Assembly (NCBI GenBank): GCA_023389745.1
Contig: JAEWED010000205.1
Location: forward strand, 1-54,074
Direction of reading: 5' to 3'
Origin: Actinomycetes bacterium
Lineage (GTDB): Bacteria; Actinomycetota; Acidimicrobiia; Acidimicrobiales; Microtrichaceae
Length of the DNA stretch: 54,074 nt
The notes beneath the pieces were generated by a model that was given only the letters and a program-made list of their open reading frames with translations, was not told where the DNA came from and did not search any database. The position numbers and the translations under genes were made by a program. Positions 31,494 to 39,171 of this stretch are shown one piece after another (position 1 is the first letter of the stretch; every line of letters begins with the position of its first letter).

Positions 31494-32531
31494 ATGCGGC
31501 GGATCTCGGCGGCGTTGATGGTGTCGATCTGTGCGGTCACGGCTGCCTGCGGGCCACCCCCGGGCGACGGGGGCAGTGGCCCGCTCGCTTGCGCGGCGGC
31601 GCCGGTCGACCTCGGTCGAGGCGACCGGATCGTCGAGGTCTCCGACGACGGACTGACCATCGTGGTGGCGATCTTCCCCGGTGACGTCGGCGGTGTGACC
31701 TACGAGGTCATCGACCGTGCCGCGGGCACGAGACGCGCGCTGCTCACCTCGTCGCCGGACGGCGACGGCGCAGAGCTCTCGATGGACGGCGCCGGGCACC
31801 GGATCTACGGCTACCGCTATCCGCAGCTCGCAGAGGGCGAGACGCCGTGGTTCCTGCACGACCTCCGACTCGGCACCACCGAGGACCTGCCGGGCGGGAT
31901 CGCGGGGTTCGACCGCGTGGTGCGGTTCTCCTCGGACCTCACCCGGGCGGTGGTCGACAGCCCGACTCCCGGCCTCTTGTGGAGCGTCGTCGACATCGAT
32001 TCGGGCAGGGTCGACGATCTGCCGCTCGTCGCTCAGCCGGGGTGGACCTACGGTCCGATGAGCCCCGACCTGTCGCTGGTGCTGCAGTACTCGTCGACCC
32101 GGGGGTTCGTCCGCTCGGTCAGGGTGCTCTCGACCGCCACCGGGGCCGTGGTCCGCGACCTGGGCCCGGTCCGTTCCGAGACCGAGTGGATCGTGTACGC
32201 CTCGTTCGTGGACGACTCCACGGTGCTGGTCACCGATGCCGTGCCGAATGGATCGCCGTCGGACGGCATCGCGGATGACGGCGCGTTCCTGGTCGACGTC
32301 GGCACCGGCGCCGTGGTGCGGCTCGATCCCGGCGTCGCCGGCGCTCGCACCGAGCGCGCCACTCCCGACGGCCGGCGCTCCACCTACTCGGTGATCAGGA
32401 GCCAAGAGTCCTGGATCCGCATCGACGGGGTGAACCGTCGACTCGCGACCTCGTTCGATCTGAGCGGCGACGCCGATCTGTCGGCACTCGTCAGCATCGA
32501 CGACGGACGTGTGTGGCTCCACTGCCCCTGA
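31494..32531 (+). CDS. Lipoprotein with beta-propeller-like repeats, function unknown
   Basis: A 345-residue lipoprotein. The signal peptide ends in VTAAC with the lipid-accepting Cys at 19. The rest consists of repeated strand-rich units such as FSSDLTRAVVDSPTPGLLWSVVDIDSGRVDDL and MSPDLSLVLQYSSTRGF, which resemble TolB/WD40-like propeller blades. TACGAT at 31463-31468 and the ribosome site AAGGGAGGG support the ATG at 31494. I do not recognise a specific family. Confidence 0.65.
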   Translation: MRRISAALMVSICAVTAACGPPPGDGGSGPLACAAAPVDLGRGDRIVEVSDDGLTIVVAIFPGDVGGVTYEVIDRAAGTRRALLTSSPDGDGAELSMDGAGHRIYGYRYPQLAEGETPWFLHDLRLGTTEDLPGGIAGFDRVVRFSSDLTRAVVDSPTPGLLWSVVDIDSGRVDDLPLVAQPGWTYGPMSPDLSLVLQYSSTRGFVRSVRVLSTATGAVVRDLGPVRSETEWIVYASFVDDSTVLVTDAVPNGSPSDGIADDGAFLVDVGTGAVVRLDPGVAGARTERATPDGRRSTYSVIRSQESWIRIDGVNRRLATSFDLSGDADLSALVSIDDGRVWLHCP

Positions 32532-32535
32532 CCTA

Positions 32536-32554
32536 ATCTGACGGTTCGTCAGAT
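32536..32554. promoter_or_regulatory. Palindromic operator, site D
   Basis: ATCTGACG-GTT-CGTCAGAT has perfect 8-bp arms. It overlaps a -10-like TAATCT (32535-32540) and lies 17 bases before the ATG at 32572. It is the same motif as sites A-C, and the placement on the -10 implies repression. Confidence 0.7.
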
Positions 32555-32571
32555 CGTCAGGAGCAGTGCAG

Positions 32572-33516
32572 ATGGGCGCCATCATTCCGCCGGGTCAGGT
32601 CGTCTGGGGCCTGCAGCTGCCGATCCAGTCGCAGAGCCTCAACTTCGTGCAGCCCTGGGAGGCCGACGCCGGCCCGGACGAGCTCGCGCTGATCTCGCAG
32701 GCCGCCGACCGCGCCGGTGCGCACTACGTCGGGGTGTGCGACCACATCGGCGTGCCCCGTCCGGCCGACGAGCAGATGTCGTCGACCTGGTACGACACGA
32801 TCGCCACCCTCGGCTGGCTCGCCGCACTGACCGAGCGGGTGCACCTGCTCAGCCACGTGTACGTGTTGCCGTACCGGCATCCGCTCGCGACGGCGAAGGC
32901 GTTCGCCACCCTCGACCGGCTCTCGGGCGGCCGGGCGATCCTCGGCGCCGGTGCCGGTCACCTGGTGTCCGAGTTCGCCGTGCTCGGGGTCGACTTCGAG
33001 ACCCGCGGCTCGCAGGTCGCCGAGGCGATCCCTGTGATCCGCGCCGCGTTCGCCGAGGAGTACCCGACCGTCGGCGGACCGGGAGCCGAGGTCGGCGTGG
33101 GCATAGGGCCCCGTCCTGTCCGTGACGGCGGTCCGCCGATCTGGCTGGGCGGCTCGTCGAAGGCGGCGATCCGCCGTGCCGCCACGCTGGCCGACGGGTG
33201 GCTGCCCCAGGGTCCGCCGCCGATGGGGCTGAGCGCGGCGCTCGAGCTGATCCGCACCGAGCGTGCCGCGGTCGGGTTGCCCGATGCCTTCGACATCGGC
33301 GCCACCGCGGGGCCCGTCTACCTGGGCACTCCCGACTTCGAGGTCGAGCCGTACACCGCGACGGGCAGCGCCGAGCAGATCGCCGAGCGGTACCGGAAGC
33401 TCACCGCGAAGGGTGTGAACCAGCTCCAGTTCGGCTTCCGCGGGCGCGACGCGAGCGAGGTCGCCGACCAGATCGAACGCTTCGGCGCCGAGGTGGCGCC
33501 GCTGCTTGCAGGGTGA
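32572..33516 (+). CDS. LLM-class F420-dependent oxidoreductase
   Basis: A 314-residue luciferase-like protein. VGVCDHIGVPRP, the TERVHLLSHVYVLPYRHPLATAKAFATLDRLSGGRAILGAGAG core and PPIWLGGSSKAAIRRAATLADGWLPQG are family hallmarks. The ATG at 32572 is 8 bases after AGGAG, while the in-frame GTG at 32566 is too close to it. Its promoter carries operator site D, so it belongs with the acyl-CoA regulon. The stop codon is inside a 17-bp tandem repeat. Confidence 0.87.
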   Translation: MGAIIPPGQVVWGLQLPIQSQSLNFVQPWEADAGPDELALISQAADRAGAHYVGVCDHIGVPRPADEQMSSTWYDTIATLGWLAALTERVHLLSHVYVLPYRHPLATAKAFATLDRLSGGRAILGAGAGHLVSEFAVLGVDFETRGSQVAEAIPVIRAAFAEEYPTVGGPGAEVGVGIGPRPVRDGGPPIWLGGSSKAAIRRAATLADGWLPQGPPPMGLSAALELIRTERAAVGLPDAFDIGATAGPVYLGTPDFEVEPYTATGSAEQIAERYRKLTAKGVNQLQFGFRGRDASEVADQIERFGAEVAPLLAG

Positions 33517-33557
33517 GACTGCTTGCAGGGTGAGGCTGCTTGCAGGGTGAGGCTGCT
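33502..33557 (+). repeat. Three 17-bp tandem copies spanning the LLM gene stop codon
   Basis: CTGCTTGCAGGGTGAGA (33502-33518), then CTGCTTGCAGGGTGAGG twice (33519-33535, 33536-33552) and a partial fourth copy. The first copy encodes the last four residues (LLAG) and the TGA. Confidence 0.9.
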
Positions 33558-33571
33558 CAACCCCTGAGCAG
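33553..33571. terminator. Hairpin overlapping the end of the AbiEii-like gene
   Basis: CTGCTCA-ACCCC-TGAGCAG has perfect 7-bp arms. It lies between convergent genes and includes the stop codon of the minus-strand gene (33557-33559). Confidence 0.45.
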
Positions 33572-34313
33572 GTCCTCGACGGCATCGGCGACGTCGTCGA
33601 GGTCGACCGCAGGTTCGTCGAAGCGGCGGATGTCGCGATAGGTGCGGTCACGTCCGGCGTCGTCGACGAACCACTGCTCCAGGCGTGCTCCGACGGGTCC
33701 GGCCAGCAGGGTCGGCATCTCGGTGAGCGCGGCGCGGTCGTCGCCGGGCAGCAGCAGCAGACGGGCCAGGTCGTAGAGATCCGACGCCCGCTTCTCGGGC
33801 CGGGTCGACGCGCGCAGCGGGATGGCCGTGGCCTTCATCGCGACCAGCCCGGAGATCGACGCCACGAGCCGATCCGTCGCCTTGGCCAGCGGTGCGCCGT
33901 CGAGCTCGTCGACCGCGACGACGTCGAGCGGGGTCGACGTCGTCGTGGGCCCAGGTGAGCGAGACCACGTTGAGCTCCAGGTCGGTCAGCACCTCGCCCG
34001 CGTCGGTCAGCTCGGCGACCAGCTCACCGGTCGGCACGGGCGCCACGTCGATCACGTCCAGGTCCATGTCGCCGGCGAAGCGGTACTGGCCGCCGCCGGG
34101 TGACGTGACCGCCAGCCGGGCGATCGACTCGTGCAGGCCCTCGAGGTCGCGTGCCACGGCGTCCAGATCCACCGTGGTGCGGTGCGGCGATCCGACGCGG
34201 CACATCACCGCCAGCCCGCCGATGAGGCGCAGCTCCGAGGGCAGCGAGGCCAGCAGCTCGACCTCTCGGTGGGTGGTGCCGCCGCGGCGACCGGACAGCA
34301 CGACGCTGGTCAC
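33557..34313 (-). pseudogene. AbiEii-like nucleotidyltransferase (type IV TA toxin), frameshifted
   Basis: The N-terminal part reads LIGGLAVMCRVGSPHRTTVDLDAV, the GG...TxDxD signature of MNT/AbiEii nucleotidyltransferases. From about 33930 the reading frame is lost. The second half continues in another frame with family-like sequence (GLVAMKATAIPLRASTRPEKRASDLYDLARLL). Removing one G from the GGGG at 33930-33933 restores a continuous 251-residue protein (..DDVDPLDVVAVDELDGAPLAKATDRL..). So it is a frameshifted gene, a phase-variable one or a sequence error. The GTG at 34313 overlaps the stop of the upstream AbiEi-like gene, the usual antitoxin-toxin order. Confidence 0.7.
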
Positions 34314-35305
34314 GAGCGGTCCTGTTCGCCGGGCACGATGCCCCAGTCCTCGACGATCTCGCGGCCCCGCGCCGGGTCCGCGGCGAGTCGCACCGCGCAG
34401 AGCATCGGCGCGGCGACCGACCACGGGTGCTCGTCGTCGGGTGGGTGGTCGTCGTGCAGCGGGATCCAGTCGACGGGGGAGCGACGGACCCAACAGCGTG
34501 TCGGTGCGTCGCGGTCGACCAGTCCGCGCAGCCGCCGCAGCGCCGAAGCCGACCGCACATAGCAGCGGGCGGGGAGCTCTCCCGCCGCGGCGACCCGGGC
34601 GCCGCCGAGGGTCGCCGCTCGTTCGTCGACACGCACCAGATCGGCACCCCCGACCCTGTCACCGCCGACCTTGGCGCCCGCGTCGTGGATCGACACCGGC
34701 AGCGGGGTCCAGTCGTCGTCGGGCCAGTTCGCCGCGGTCTCCCAGAAGAGATCCGGCAAGAGCGGCAGCCGGGTGCGCCTGCCGATCAGGCCGGCGGCGG
34801 TGAACCTGGCCACGAGCTCGTGGGTGGCGCCGACGCTGCGCCCGATCTCGGGGGCGACCCGCCGCGCCGTGACCTCGTCGTTCGGGTGCACGAGCGTGTG
34901 CAGCGCGACCTCGAGGCCGACGGTGGTCCACAGGTTGCCGCTCGTCGGCCGTTCGCCGGCGATCGTCCGCAGCGGCGCTTCGACCCGCACGCCGGGTGCC
35001 CACAGGCGGAGGTGGCCGCGACGGTCCAACCACCCCCAGCCTTCGGCGCGCAGCACGTCGCGTCCGGCGTCGGAGATCCGATCGGCGACGACGACCGCCG
35101 GCCCACGGCCACGCGCCTCGCCCACGAGCGATCGCAGCTCTGCCGGGGTCGGGTGCGCCCGGGCGACCAGGAGCGGCACGGATCGCACGCCGTCGACCGA
35201 GACGGCGTCGCCGTCTCGTCGCGCGTCCACACCCAGGTCGTCCAACGCTTCGAGCAGCTCGCCGATCAGCTCCTCGTGCTCCTGCGTTCCTGCCGTCACG
35301 AACAC
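34310..35305 (-). CDS. AbiEi-like winged-helix antitoxin of a type IV toxin-antitoxin pair
   Basis: A 331-residue protein. VVVADRISDAGRDVLRAEGWGWLDRRGHLRLW is the characteristic segment of AbiEi/COG4861-type regulators. LEVALHTLVHPNDEVTARRVAPEIGRSVGATHELVARFTAAGLIG (about 140-185) is a winged helix. The C-terminal half would contact the toxin. The GTG at 35305 is supported by TACGGT 8 bases upstream on the minus strand (leaderless); a longer in-frame reading would run into the divergent mutase gene. A 20-bp direct repeat around the start may be its own operator. The downstream toxin gene is frameshifted, while this gene looks intact. Confidence 0.6.
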   Translation of the reverse strand: MFVTAGTQEHEELIGELLEALDDLGVDARRDGDAVSVDGVRSVPLLVARAHPTPAELRSLVGEARGRGPAVVVADRISDAGRDVLRAEGWGWLDRRGHLRLWAPGVRVEAPLRTIAGERPTSGNLWTTVGLEVALHTLVHPNDEVTARRVAPEIGRSVGATHELVARFTAAGLIGRRTRLPLLPDLFWETAANWPDDDWTPLPVSIHDAGAKVGGDRVGGADLVRVDERAATLGGARVAAAGELPARCYVRSASALRRLRGLVDRDAPTRCWVRRSPVDWIPLHDDHPPDDEHPWSVAAPMLCAVRLAADPARGREIVEDWGIVPGEQDRS

Positions 35306-35375
35306 CGAACAGCACCGTACCGCCACCGGCGTCAGGTGGCAACGTCTGGTGTCCGTGCCGTCACGAACGCCGAAC
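35291..35375 (-). repeat. Direct repeat at the AbiEi-like start
   Basis: TGCCGTCACGAACACCGAAC (35291-35310) and a 19/20 copy at 35356-35375, 65 bp apart. The first covers the start codon. They could be antitoxin-binding sites or a duplication of the start region. Confidence 0.5.
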
Positions 35376-35459
35376 GCAGCAACGGACGGGGCGACGAACG
35401 ATGTTCGGCTCGACCGGCGAGGTCCGGAGTCTCCCTGGGTGCGTCCTTGGACCCCCAAG

Positions 35460-35465
35460 TAGCAT
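35460..35465 (+). promoter_or_regulatory. -10 box TAGCAT, leaderless promoter of the mutase gene
   Basis: TAGCAT ends 7 bases before the ATG at 35473. It overlaps an in-frame ATG at 35464, which therefore cannot be the start if this promoter is used. Confidence 0.45.
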
Positions 35466-35472
35466 GAGGCGC

Positions 35473-37503
35473 ATGGCCGAGGACCGGGGCGAGCAGCTCT
35501 CACACCACATCTACGACCGCGACGGCGAGGTCACCACCGACCGTCCGTGGATCATCCGCACCTACTCCGGGCACTCGAGCCCCAAGGCGTCCAACGAGCT
35601 CTACCGCTCGAACCTGGCCAAGGGGCAGACCGGCCTGTCGATCGCCTTCGACCTCCCGACGCAGTGCGGGTACGACTCCGACGACCCGATCGCCCGACCC
35701 GAGATCGGCAAGGTCGGCGTGCCGATCAACTCCCTCGACGACATGCACGTGCTGTTCGACGAGATCCCCATCGAGCAGATGAACACCTCGATGACGATCA
35801 ACGGCACGGCGATGTGGCTGCTGGCGCTGTACGTGGCGCTCGCCCGGGAGCGCGGCGTCGACATCGCCGAGCTGACCGGCACCACCCAGAACGACCTGAT
35901 CAAGGAGTACCTGGCTCGGGGCACCTACATCTACCCGCCCGAGCAGAGCCTGCGGCTGATCGCCGAGATGTACGAGTTCTGCCTCGAGGAGATCCCCTCG
36001 TGGAACGCCTCGAACATCTGCTCGTACCACCTGCAGGAGGCCGCGGCGACGCCCACCCAGGAGCTCGCCTTCGCCCTCGCGAACGCCATCTCGCTGCTCG
36101 ACCTGATCAAGGAGCGCGGCCACTTCACCGACGAGCAGTTCGAGCGGGCCGTCGGGCGCATCAGCTTCTTCGTGAACTCGGGCATCCGGTTCGTCGAGGA
36201 GATGTGCAAGATGCGCGCCTTCGGCGAGCTGTGGGACGAGTACACCCGTGACCGATTCGGCGTCACGAACGAGAAGTACCGCCGCTTCCGCTACGGCGTG
36301 CAGGTCAACTCCCTCGGCCTGACCGAGGCGCAGCCCGAGAACAACGCGTGGCGCATCCTGATCGAGACCCTCGGCGTCACCCTGAGCCGAGACGCCCGAG
36401 CCCGTGCGGTGCAGCTGCCGGCCTGGAACGAGGCGCTGTCGCTGCCCCGTCCGTGGGACCAGCAGTGGGCGCTGCGCCTGCAGCAGATCCTCGCCTACGA
36501 GACCGACCTGCTCGAGTACCCGGACCTCTTCGAGGGGTCCGTCGTCGTGCGCTCCAAGGTCGACGAGCTCAAGGCCGACGCCCGCGAGGAGATCGAGAAG
36601 ATCCTCGGCATGGGTGGCGTGATCCCCGCCATCGAGTCCGGCTACATGAAGTCGGCGCTCGTGCGGTCCATGTCGGAGCGCATGAGCGCGATCAACACCG
36701 GCGAGCAGATCGTCGTGGGTCTCAACAAGTGGACCGAGGGGCTGCCGTCGCCGCTGCTCGGCGGCGAGGACGGCGGCATCTTCAAGGTCGACGAGTCCGC
36801 CGCGAACTCGGCGGTCGCCTCGCTCGAGAAGACCCGCGCCAACCGCGACGAGCCGCGGGCGATGGCTGCGCTCGAGGCGCTCAAGGCGGCGGCGCTCGAC
36901 GGGTCGTCGATGATGGAGCCGTCGATCGAGTGCGCACTCGCCCGTGTCACCACCGGCGAGTGGGCCGGCGCGCTGCGAGAGGTCTTCGGCGAGTACCGCC
37001 CCTCGACCGGCGTCGACGGTCAGCGTCTCGGCCTCGAGGGCGATCGCGTCGACGCGCTGCGTGCGCGCCTCGACTCGCTGGCCGAGCGCATCGGACACCG
37101 TCCCCGTGTGGTCATCGGCAAGCCGGGTCTCGACGGCCACTCCAACGGCGCCGAGGTCATCGCGGTGTCGGCCCGTCACGTGGGCTTCGACGTCATCTAC
37201 TCGGGCATCCGCCTCAGTCCCGACGAGATCGTGCAGTCCGCGGTCGAAGAGGGCGCCGACATCATCGGCGCCTCGGTGCTCAGCGGCTCCCACGTCGAGC
37301 TGACCGGCCAGATCTTCGACAAGCTCGACGAGTACGGCGCCCGTGACAACATCGCCGTCGTCGTCGGCGGCATCATCCCGCCGCCCGACGTGCCGGTGCT
37401 GCGCGAGCTCGGCGCCCAGCGCGTCTTCACCCCGTCGGACTACGAGCTGATCGACATCATGGAGTCGTTCGTCGACGTCATCGACGAGCGGTCGGCGTCC
37501 TGA
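35473..37503 (+). CDS. Ethylmalonyl-CoA mutase-type B12-dependent acyl-CoA mutase (MeaA/Ecm-like)
   Basis: A 676-residue single-chain mutase. RTYSGHSSPKASNELYRSNLAKGQTGLSIAFDLPTQ starts the TIM-barrel, and TTQNDLIKEYLARGTYIYPP, NICSYHLQEAAATP and ARAVQLPAWNEALSLPRPWDQQW are typical of MeaA/Ecm. The C-terminal cobalamin-binding domain has GLDGHSNG (DxHxxG, His556, the cobalt ligand) and the later SGSHVEL and VGGIIP motifs. It should rearrange (2R)-ethylmalonyl-CoA to methylsuccinyl-CoA, or a similar branched acyl-CoA. It is shorter than methylmalonyl-CoA mutase (about 730). The stop overlaps the start of the MeaB gene. The usual partner ccr is not in the window. Confidence 0.82.
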   Translation: MAEDRGEQLSHHIYDRDGEVTTDRPWIIRTYSGHSSPKASNELYRSNLAKGQTGLSIAFDLPTQCGYDSDDPIARPEIGKVGVPINSLDDMHVLFDEIPIEQMNTSMTINGTAMWLLALYVALARERGVDIAELTGTTQNDLIKEYLARGTYIYPPEQSLRLIAEMYEFCLEEIPSWNASNICSYHLQEAAATPTQELAFALANAISLLDLIKERGHFTDEQFERAVGRISFFVNSGIRFVEEMCKMRAFGELWDEYTRDRFGVTNEKYRRFRYGVQVNSLGLTEAQPENNAWRILIETLGVTLSRDARARAVQLPAWNEALSLPRPWDQQWALRLQQILAYETDLLEYPDLFEGSVVVRSKVDELKADAREEIEKILGMGGVIPAIESGYMKSALVRSMSERMSAINTGEQIVVGLNKWTEGLPSPLLGGEDGGIFKVDESAANSAVASLEKTRANRDEPRAMAALEALKAAALDGSSMMEPSIECALARVTTGEWAGALREVFGEYRPSTGVDGQRLGLEGDRVDALRARLDSLAERIGHRPRVVIGKPGLDGHSNGAEVIAVSARHVGFDVIYSGIRLSPDEIVQSAVEEGADIIGASVLSGSHVELTGQIFDKLDEYGARDNIAVVVGGIIPPPDVPVLRELGAQRVFTPSDYELIDIMESFVDVIDERSAS

Positions 37504-38483
37504 GCGAGCTGCGCGACCTGGTCGAGCGCGCGCGGTCGCTCGAGAAGCACGCGGTCTCGCGGCTCATCACCGTCTTCGAGGACCGGCGCGCGTCGGCTGC
37601 GGACCAGCGTCACGAGGTGCTCGAACTGCTCGACGCCGCCCGTGGCACCAGCGCGACCTCACCGCTGGTCGGGCTGACCGGCACGCCCGGTTCGGGCAAG
37701 TCGACGCTGCTGTCTCGGATCACCGTCGACCTGCTCGACGCCGATCCTGATCTGTCGGTGGCGGTGATCGCGGTCGACCCGTCGAGCCACGTCTCGGGCG
37801 GCGCGCTGCTCGGCGACCGGACCCGCATGCGCTTCGCTCCCGACGAACGTCGGCTGTTCTTCCGCAGCCAGGCGTCGGCCACCGACCTGGGCGGTCTGGG
37901 CCCGATGAGCTTCCAGGTGAGCCGGCTGCTGACGCGCCTGTTCGACTGCGTGCTGATCGAGACCGTCGGCATCGGCCAGAGCGAGGCCGACATCCGCCAC
38001 CTGGCCGATCGCGTCTACCTGGTCCTGCAGCCGCTCGGCGGCGACGAGGTGCAGTTCCTCAAGGCGGGCATCATCGAGGTGCCCCACGCCTTCGTCATCA
38101 ACAAGTCCGACGAGTCGGGCGCCTCGACCAGCTTCCACCAGCTGCGCTCGAGCCTCTGGCTGTCACGCCCGTTCGACGAGGTCGAGCCGCCGGTCTTCCT
38201 CACGAGCGCACGCACGGGTGCCGGCCTCGACGAGCTCGAGGCCGACCTGCTCGCCGCGATCCGCCGGCACGGGGCCGACGGCAGCCACACCCTGTCGGAC
38301 CGCGAGCCGTACTTCTTCTCACGCTGGGTCGAAGAGGAGTGGGGGCGTGTCGGTCTCGAGCACCTGTCACGCCACCTCGGTGGCGCCGAGGCGTACGTGC
38401 AGCGCTGCGGAGGGTTCGACCCCGCGCAGCTCGCGTTCGGCCCCGACGTGGTCGCCGCGCTGGGCTCCCACCTCGGCGGCTGA
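37500..38483 (+). CDS. meaB: MeaB-type GTPase chaperone of the B12-dependent mutase, apparent CTG start
   Basis: A 327-residue G3E GTPase. The P-loop GTPGSGKS is at residues 61-68, VIAVDPSSHVSGGALLGDRTRM carries switch I, ETVGIGQSE switch II, and VINKSDE the guanine-recognition NKxD. MeaB loads and protects the cobalamin of the mutase encoded upstream. Family homology begins at LRDLVERARSLEKHAVSRLITVFED. No ATG, GTG or TTG precedes that region in frame; the first GTG is at 37617 and would remove 39 conserved residues. The likely start is the CTG at 37500, which overlaps the mutase TGA (CTGA) exactly as ATGA and GTGA do elsewhere here. Confidence 0.85.
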   Translation: MSELRDLVERARSLEKHAVSRLITVFEDRRASAADQRHEVLELLDAARGTSATSPLVGLTGTPGSGKSTLLSRITVDLLDADPDLSVAVIAVDPSSHVSGGALLGDRTRMRFAPDERRLFFRSQASATDLGGLGPMSFQVSRLLTRLFDCVLIETVGIGQSEADIRHLADRVYLVLQPLGGDEVQFLKAGIIEVPHAFVINKSDESGASTSFHQLRSSLWLSRPFDEVEPPVFLTSARTGAGLDELEADLLAAIRRHGADGSHTLSDREPYFFSRWVEEEWGRVGLEHLSRHLGGAEAYVQRCGGFDPAQLAFGPDVVAALGSHLGG

Positions 38484-38491
38484 TTCCGGCG

Positions 38492-39064
38492 TCAGACCTG
38501 GATCTCGAACTCCGGGATCTCGATGGTGATCGGGTCGAGGGGAGCAGGAGGGGTGCCGGCCGGCGCGCCCGCGAAGGTCGCCTCGGCACCGGTGATCGAC
38601 ACCGTCGGCTGGTCGAGCGTGACCACACGGGAGTCCAGGTCGAGGGTCCCGGATCGCACCGAGACGAGCGCGTCGAACTCGATCGAGACGCCGATGGTCC
38701 CGATCAGCTGGTCGTTGCAGGTCAGGCTGAACGAACCGGCCGACACCCTCGAGCGCGGCAGCTGCACCGACACCTCGGACAGCGACGCGGTCCGGGCGTC
38801 GAGGTCGTACTCGAAGGGCGGCACCTCGACCGTGGTCCCGGGGATGTGGACCTCGGGGGTCGTGATCGACGCCGTGCAGATCGCCAGGCCGAAGAACAGT
38901 TCGAAGTCGTTGCTGAAGTGCTGCGACGGCACCGACATCTCGACGACGTAGCTGCCGCCGTCGACCAGGTTCGTGCCCGGCGCCGGCGTGCAGCCCGCCG
39001 CGATCGCCAGCACGGCGACTGCCAGGAGGGCGGTTCGTCGGGGAGCGCTCGTCAGTTTCAACAT
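38492..39064 (-). CDS. Small lipoprotein, function unknown
   Basis: A 190-residue lipoprotein. The signal peptide MLKLTSAPRRTALLAVAVLAIAAGC puts the lipid-modified Cys at 25. The mature part is strand-rich with two Cys (FFGLAICTASI, FSLTCNDQL) and alternating beta-segments such as DALVSVRSGTLDLDSRVVTLDQPTVSITG. No family is recognised. The ATG at 39064 gives a good signal peptide; an in-frame ATG at 39124 would add 20 charged residues before it. It ends 8 bases from the MeaB stop (convergent). Confidence 0.6.
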   Translation of the reverse strand: MLKLTSAPRRTALLAVAVLAIAAGCTPAPGTNLVDGGSYVVEMSVPSQHFSNDFELFFGLAICTASITTPEVHIPGTTVEVPPFEYDLDARTASLSEVSVQLPRSRVSAGSFSLTCNDQLIGTIGVSIEFDALVSVRSGTLDLDSRVVTLDQPTVSITGAEATFAGAPAGTPPAPLDPITIEIPEFEIQV

Positions 39065-39118
39065 GCTCCCTGCTTCGACACGGCTCGGCGCCGACCTTTG
39101 AGATTCTCCGAAGTCCAC

Positions 39119-39146
39119 CCTCATGGGTGAGGCCTCATGGGTGGGG
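39119..39146. repeat. 14-bp tandem duplication upstream of the DMFase-like fusion gene
   Basis: CCTCATGGGTGAGG followed directly by CCTCATGGGTGGGG. It lies in the divergent promoter region, ending 13 bases before the TAACCT -10 box. Confidence 0.7.
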
Positions 39147-39159
39147 CGGGCGTCAGCCC

Positions 39160-39165
39160 TAACCT
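39160..39165 (+). promoter_or_regulatory. -10 box TAACCT, leaderless promoter
   Basis: TAACCT ends 6 bases before the ATG at 39172. This fixes the start of the long fusion gene. Confidence 0.45.
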
Positions 39166-39171
39166 GCGGAC

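Noticed and set aside
35464..35472. ATG at 35464 as the mutase start
   Set aside because: It lies inside the likely -10 box TAGCAT, while the ATG at 35473 is 7 bases after it.
37617..37619. GTG at 37617 as the MeaB start
   Set aside because: It would remove about 39 conserved N-terminal residues before the P-loop and leave an unexplained gap after the mutase.
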